Source of the DNA: Chloroflexota bacterium
Lineage (GTDB): Bacteria > Chloroflexota > Anaerolineae > J102
Direction: 5' to 3'
Assembly (NCBI GenBank): GCA_003353825.1
Contig: PIVW01000378.1
Coordinates: forward strand, 1 to 5,815
Length of the DNA stretch: 5,815 bases
The notes under the pieces were generated by a model. It was not told the origin of the DNA and ran no database searches. It worked only from the letters and a program-made list of their open reading frames with translations. Numbering within the stretch: the first letter of the stretch is position 1; every line of letters starts with the position of its first letter. This document shows, one piece after another, positions 5,434 through 5,815 of this stretch. Both the position numbers and the translations under genes were made by a program.

Positions 5434-5815
5434 TTATAGTTTCTCAGCCTCAACAATACAGTAAAAGGGTTCAATATCCAGTTTTTCACCGAATTGAATA
5501 TATTCCGTCATCTTCAATCCACATTCTTTTAAGAATGACTCAACTGCCACTTTAGGATCATCTGACATATCTATTCCAAATTTGGAAGGTTCTCCCATTT
5601 TTTCTATTATGCTCATAAATTTTTTAGCTGCTTTTGAATATTCACCTGAACTAAATACTTTGGAATAAAAGTCTTGAGCGATGACACTTCCGTCTGCACA
5701 CAAATCAGCCATTTCCCTAAGATTTTCCTTGACAATATCAGTTTCTAAATACAAAGAAACACTTTGCCAAAGGAACAAAGTCTTTTTTGTTTTGTCAAAA
5801 CCAGCTTCTAATAGA
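5434..5815 (-). CDS. SAM-dependent methyltransferase, leucine carboxyl methyltransferase-like, 5' truncated by window edge
   Basis: This is the last 126 residues of a class I S-adenosylmethionine-dependent methyltransferase. The coding frame runs off the right edge, so the SAM-binding N-terminal half is outside. At the edge it reads LLEAGFDKTKKTLFLWQSV and then SLYL, matching the family pattern FxWEGVxxYL after the AGFD motif. MGEPSKFGIDMSDD, SFLKECGLKM and EPFYCIVEAEKL form the usual C-terminal end. This is the fold class of the leucine carboxyl methyltransferase group (PF04072 or TIGR00027-like). The substrate is unknown and is often a small secondary metabolite in this group. The DNA is strikingly AT-rich next to the central genes (by hand count 17 and 23 G+C in two 60-base lines, against 35 in one line of the dehydrogenase), which suggests a separate origin. 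Its stop at 5434 is certain; its start is not in view. Confidence 0.82.
   Translation of the reverse strand, partial: LLEAGFDKTKKTLFLWQSVSLYLETDIVKENLREMADLCADGSVIAQDFYSKVFSSGEYSKAAKKFMSIIEKMGEPSKFGIDMSDDPKVAVESFLKECGLKMTEYIQFGEKLDIEPFYCIVEAEKL

Noticed and set aside
1..5815. CRISPR array, tRNA or rRNA genes.
   Set aside because: I saw no regularly spaced repeats and no tRNA-like or rRNA-like conserved strings on either strand.

Overview
The window reads as a patch of a moderately GC-rich bacterial chromosome, probably from an environmental or metagenome-derived lineage. The style of the metabolic genes and of the small cysteine-bounded protein suggests Chloroflexota. That is an impression from protein sequence, not a search result. 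About half of the window is ordinary metabolism and regulation. The other half is eroded, repeat-containing, accessory-type DNA.

Left part (1-1592). A short minus-strand remnant of an IS21-family transposase (IstA) lies directly upstream of a plus-strand gene for the C-terminal (B) subunit of a split transketolase. The transketolase frame is broken once, near 795, by what looks like the loss of one base. The N-terminal (thiamine-diphosphate-binding) partner that normally lies upstream is not in the window.

Centre (1593-3830). After a 285-base intergenic region comes an intact D-2-hydroxyacid dehydrogenase of the glyoxylate/hydroxypyruvate reductase type. It converges on a MerR-family regulator with a GyrI-like ligand-binding domain, and a perfect 13-bp hairpin separates the two stop codons. 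The regulator has its own MerR-type promoter, with a 19-bp spacer and a dyad inside it, so it is probably autoregulated. Transketolase and hydroxypyruvate reductase could act together on C2/C3 hydroxy-keto compounds, since hydroxypyruvate is a known transketolase ketol donor. That link is inference from position and chemistry.

Right part (3831-5815). This holds little intact coding sequence: a stretch with two neighbouring hairpins, a small minus-strand protein that appears frameshifted at its 5' end, and a diverged 28-base repeat whose two copies keep the same reading frame and stop. It also holds an attC-like imperfect palindrome (GCTTAAC ... GTTAGGC, with two complementary inner arms and an extrahelical base). 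On the other side of that site is an AT-rich, edge-truncated SAM-dependent methyltransferase on the minus strand. Together these look like integron-cassette-like or otherwise recombination-prone DNA. No integrase is visible, and the attC reading rests on one site.
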